Of a stretch of 64,000 nucleotides of DNA, positions 58,606 through 64,000 are shown one piece after another (the stretch's first letter is position 1; each line of letters begins with the position of its first letter). A program made the translations under genes and the position numbers. The stretch spans positions 13,878,460 to 13,942,459 of the forward strand of contig NC_064534.1 of assembly GCF_023856365.1 (NCBI RefSeq), given 5' to 3'. The notes beneath the pieces are model-generated. The model was not told the DNA's origin, ran no database searches, and saw nothing but the letters and a program-made list of their open reading frames with translations. The stretch is from Brienomyrus brachyistius (Eukaryota; Chordata; Actinopteri; Osteoglossiformes; Mormyridae).

Positions 58606-61600
58606 TTTATTCAGTGTTGACACCTTGGACTTTCTTCTCAGCCAGAATGCACTGGGAGGGAAGCTGTGTTGGTGGTACTGGGTGGGGGGGGGGGTGGGGG
58701 GGCAACAGAGTTTAGCACAGACACATAGCATTGTTAAGACCAGTAAGCTGTTTAAGTATCTTAAAACGGGAGGTATCTAGCATTTCAAGTTCGCAAGTTT
58801 TGGTGTAAGAAAAGGAGGGTAATGTTTACGCTGAATTCCCCCTCCTAGGCTCCTGCTGACATGAAATTGTAGTTTCCCCCTTTGATGGAAAAAGTGATGA
58901 AGCCCTAGTTGACATTTCACAATATCCATATGTAGGATAAACCAAATTAAGGCTAAAACTTTGCCAAAGGTGTCAAGACAGGCGTACGAATCGTAATGTA
59001 AATCCCTGAAATCTTGCGTATGGCTGTAAACAAGTTACTTTTTTTTTCCAATGTGCACAGCATGCTGATGAACTGGAGCACACAACACATCCCAATGAGT
59101 TACACACCATCTTCACTTAGTGGGAAAAATAAAGCAATTTTTTTTTTTAAAGAAAAAAGGTAATGAACGAGGCTGCTTGCACTCAAGCCAACAACTGGAA
59201 GACACATACAAAAAAAAAAACAAATAAATAATTATATATAAAAGCATAAGAATTTAGCTACAGTTTATAATCATTCCAGTGTTCTAAATCAATACATCCA
59301 CAGTCAATTGTTCTTCCCTGCTGTAAAAACACTTGTGTGTAAAAGATACATTCAAAAGCATTACAGACTACCATGGGGTGCCAATATAGTGATCTTATTT
59401 TTCTGTGCAAAGCCGTAGTAGGATATTAAATGTATTAAAATGATCTGTTGCAAAATCATAGCCTTAATTTATCACATGGCAAGAACATGTGCTCTTGAGA
59501 AAAGGTGGATTGGGTAATGAAACAAGCATGTGAAAGAGGGTAGTGAGGCTTTAGATGCTTTTAACAGGCTGTTTGGGCCCCTGTAGCTGCCTGAACTACT
59601 CAAAACTAGTCAATCCCCAACCACAAAGCGAAATGTTTCCAGCGCAGATCTCCTTACCGCCATCAGCAAGCGGTTTGCCACACCTTGCTGACGTCCGAGA
59701 GAAAGATGCCTGTCTGCCCTGCAGTTCACTAGACCACAGGTCGGCCGCATTAGTCTCCTTTTGACTTTTATTGAGAAAATAGATGTCCCGGTGTCAAAAG
59801 ACCTGAAACCAACCACAGTTGCAAACAGACTGACAAAAAAGAGCTTGAAATAACAGAACAGTAGCACCAGTTTTGTTTAAGTAGTACAATCGGGCACTCA
59901 TTTGAAAGTAGGGGCAGATCAATCACATTTCCAGGAATTTAGCTTGAATACTTTCTGAAAACTAGTGTATTACATTCATGATTTAACACTTAAAACCAGC
60001 ACACATCTAGTTTATATAATATTATATAATATTGCTTAGGTACACCTTTGCAGACGATCAGTATGTCAAAACCGTTTAAGTGGGTTTTGTCGAAATTTAA
60101 GGTGAATATATACGCCTAGACCACTCATTGTTTCTAGATAAATTACACTTACGTATATTTTTCTCACCAATACTTATATAATAGTCAATTTTGTTTTAAA
60201 ATAGGCTATTTGTTTTTCAAAATCTGCTTGAAACTCTTGCAGTTCAATATGTCAAAAAACCTTTTTGTAGCCCATCAATAATTGCATCAACCTTTTAAAG
60301 GGATAGAACATTGTTCCACGTTAAATTTCAACCCTGAGTTCAGCACTACACCCAGTGATTTCTTTGCAAAAATAAGGGACAGAACTAAACGTAAGAATGA
60401 TAAAATGTTAGATCAGCTCCAGAATGGAACAGTTAACTAATTAAAAAAAAAAAAAAAAGAATACTGAATTTTCCTGTAAAAAGGTCTGGCCCAAGTCATT
60501 GATCAAGCTTCAGACCGAAAGGAGAAAACCATTACACTTCAAATTGTTCAGAAAACAAAATTAAAGCCTTGTTAGTGTGTTTCTTTTTCCAGTTTCTTCA
60601 AGGTCTTCGCGAAGCAGGATAAAACAGTACATGGACAGCTGACTTTTAGGACATCATAAATGTCCATAAACTCCATAAGTATAACACACACATACACCAG
60701 GATCAGCAGAGTGGGAAGAGAGAGGCTGAAAAGGGGTCCCCTCACAGAGCTGGGTCCCTGCACACACTACTTGAATACAGCTGCAGTATTTCAGAATACT
60801 TTTGAAATGAACCAGCACCTCTGCATGCCATGCAACACAGGTCTGCGTCTCACACCAAAGGAGGGGTCAGGAATAAAGTATGTATTTAACAGTTCTGTGC
60901 CAGCTTAGATTATCACAGTCTTAGTGATGGGCAAAGGCTGGCAGCCAGTAGCCAGGAAGCTGTCCCCTTTAAGGCTGTACTGAGCACTGCTGTACTGGAT
61001 CCAGTTACACCTTAAGTAGTGTTTCTTCCCCTTTACCAGGACTAAGGTCACAGAGACACACTGCAACTAGAAACTTAGATGATTCTTTCGTGGCAGAAGG
61101 GAGACAAGATAGAAAGTGTCTTCTGCACTGCGACGCAGCCTGTCCTCCATTTTTGTTTTGTCCATAGTCAAAGACCAACCCTGATTGTGCCTCACTTGGG
61201 GGAGAAAAAAACACACACACATCTGTCACAGCACAACCCCCCCCCAGTGGGATCCACCTACGTATAAGAGTACATAGTAGGGTCCCCAGAATTCTGCCTC
61301 AAAATACCCTTCAAATTATTATTATTTTTTTTTAATTGCCATAGCTGACCATGATTGAGTCTCTCCCTACTTTGATTCTTCTCAGCAGAACAAGGCCCGG
61401 GAGAAGGTTAACGACGTTAATACGGCAAATGGCCACTGCACTCTTATGCGTACAGAAACACACGACATTCGGGGGTGGGGGGGGGGGCAAAGGAGTGTTT
61501 AGCCTCGGAGACTCAGCTTCTCAACCCAATATTCAGCATTCAGTAGCATAATCTTCATTACAAGAACAACAACAATAATAATAATAATAATAGCAATAAT

Positions 61601-61990
61601 AAAAAACAGTAACCATGGGTCATTATGTTGATGATAGTGATACTAGTAGAATAGTAGAGGAAGTGGTAGCAGTAGTAGTAAAAGACAGTCCCTGTAGCAG
61701 GGCGCCGGCCGGGCACGCTTAGAGATGAGGCCTGTTCCTTCTCCACAGCGACACTGGGCAGCGGCCGTCCAGCCCAGCACCTCTGAACCCCGTGACTCAC
61801 GGCCAATGGCGCCCGTCAGTCAGACTGCGTCTCTCTCCTTGTCCGTCTTCAATCTGGTGATGCAGTTCACTTGTTCCCTCCCCCTCCCCAACACTCACGC
61901 TCATGTCAAGCAAAATGTTTTTGTTTTCCTGTATGTGTATGTATGTTTTTCTTTTCTTTTTTTTCTTTTTTTTTGCAGTTTTGAAAAGCT
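58606..61990 (-). other. ube2d4: Probable ube2d4 3' untranslated region
   Basis: Non-coding sequence downstream of the ube2d4 stop. Minus-strand AATAAA hexamers occur near 59767 and 58606, so the UTR may be about 2.2 or 3.4 kb. Several simple repeats (AAT units near 61570-61600, a poly-G run near 58681-58703) lie in it. Extent is inferred. Confidence 0.35.
61561..61604. repeat. AAT/AAC trinucleotide microsatellite
   Basis: ACAACAACAATAATAATAAT-type repeat in the probable ube2d4 3' UTR. Confidence 0.8.

Positions 61991-64000
<2,010 letters not shown>

Noticed and set aside
58678..58704. Poly-G run as a functional G-quadruplex
   Set aside because: It is a homopolymer-like tract with a TGG interruption in probable 3' UTR; quadruplex formation is possible but nothing else supports a role.

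Overview
This window looks like a nuclear segment from a ray-finned (probably teleost) fish. The genes are vertebrate and split by canonical GT-AG introns, the intergenic DNA is AT-rich, and it is full of fish-type transposon debris: tRNA-derived SINEs with ATGG tails, Tc1-like relics, hAT MITEs and a LINE fragment. No bacterial genes, CRISPR array or viral genome is present. The exact species cannot be told from the sequence.

Three protein-coding genes lie head to tail, all on the minus strand. (1) The 3' part of ube2d4, a ubiquitin-conjugating E2 enzyme, occupies about 58.6-64.0 kb; its first 40 codons lie outside the window. (2) A complete dbnl (drebrin-like, mAbp1/HIP-55), 13 coding exons, runs from the ATG at 56327 to the stop at 38792. 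The spliced reading frame is 440 aa (ADF-H domain, charged helical region, proline/serine/tyrosine-rich linker, C-terminal SH3). (3) A complete arid5a, 7 coding exons, runs from the ATG at 25198 to the stop at 13260 and encodes 617 aa with an ARID DNA-binding domain. I rebuilt each gene by hand from splice sites, and every exon phase closes. UBE2D4 and DBNL are also close neighbours on human 7p13; arid5a as the next gene is not the human order as I know it.

Layout: 0-11.7 kb is repeat-rich and shows no gene (Tc1 fossil, inverted SINE duplication, solo-LTR-like element, 2.5-kb long-inverted-repeat element). 11.7-25.5 kb is arid5a with its probable 3' UTR and promoter. 25.5-38 kb is mostly non-coding spacer with repeats, including a 165-bp duplicated segment, two SINEs and a LINE 3' end. 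38-56.6 kb is dbnl, whose introns carry many MITEs. 57-58.4 kb is a foldback element and a young SINE. 58.6-64 kb is ube2d4.

The most unusual observation is a 90-nt, phase-1/phase-1 candidate cassette exon of dbnl (51580-51669) that would add 30 residues inside the ADF-H domain. It lies entirely within a hAT-type insertion that has itself landed in another hAT-type MITE, and both insertions have recognisable 8-bp target duplications.
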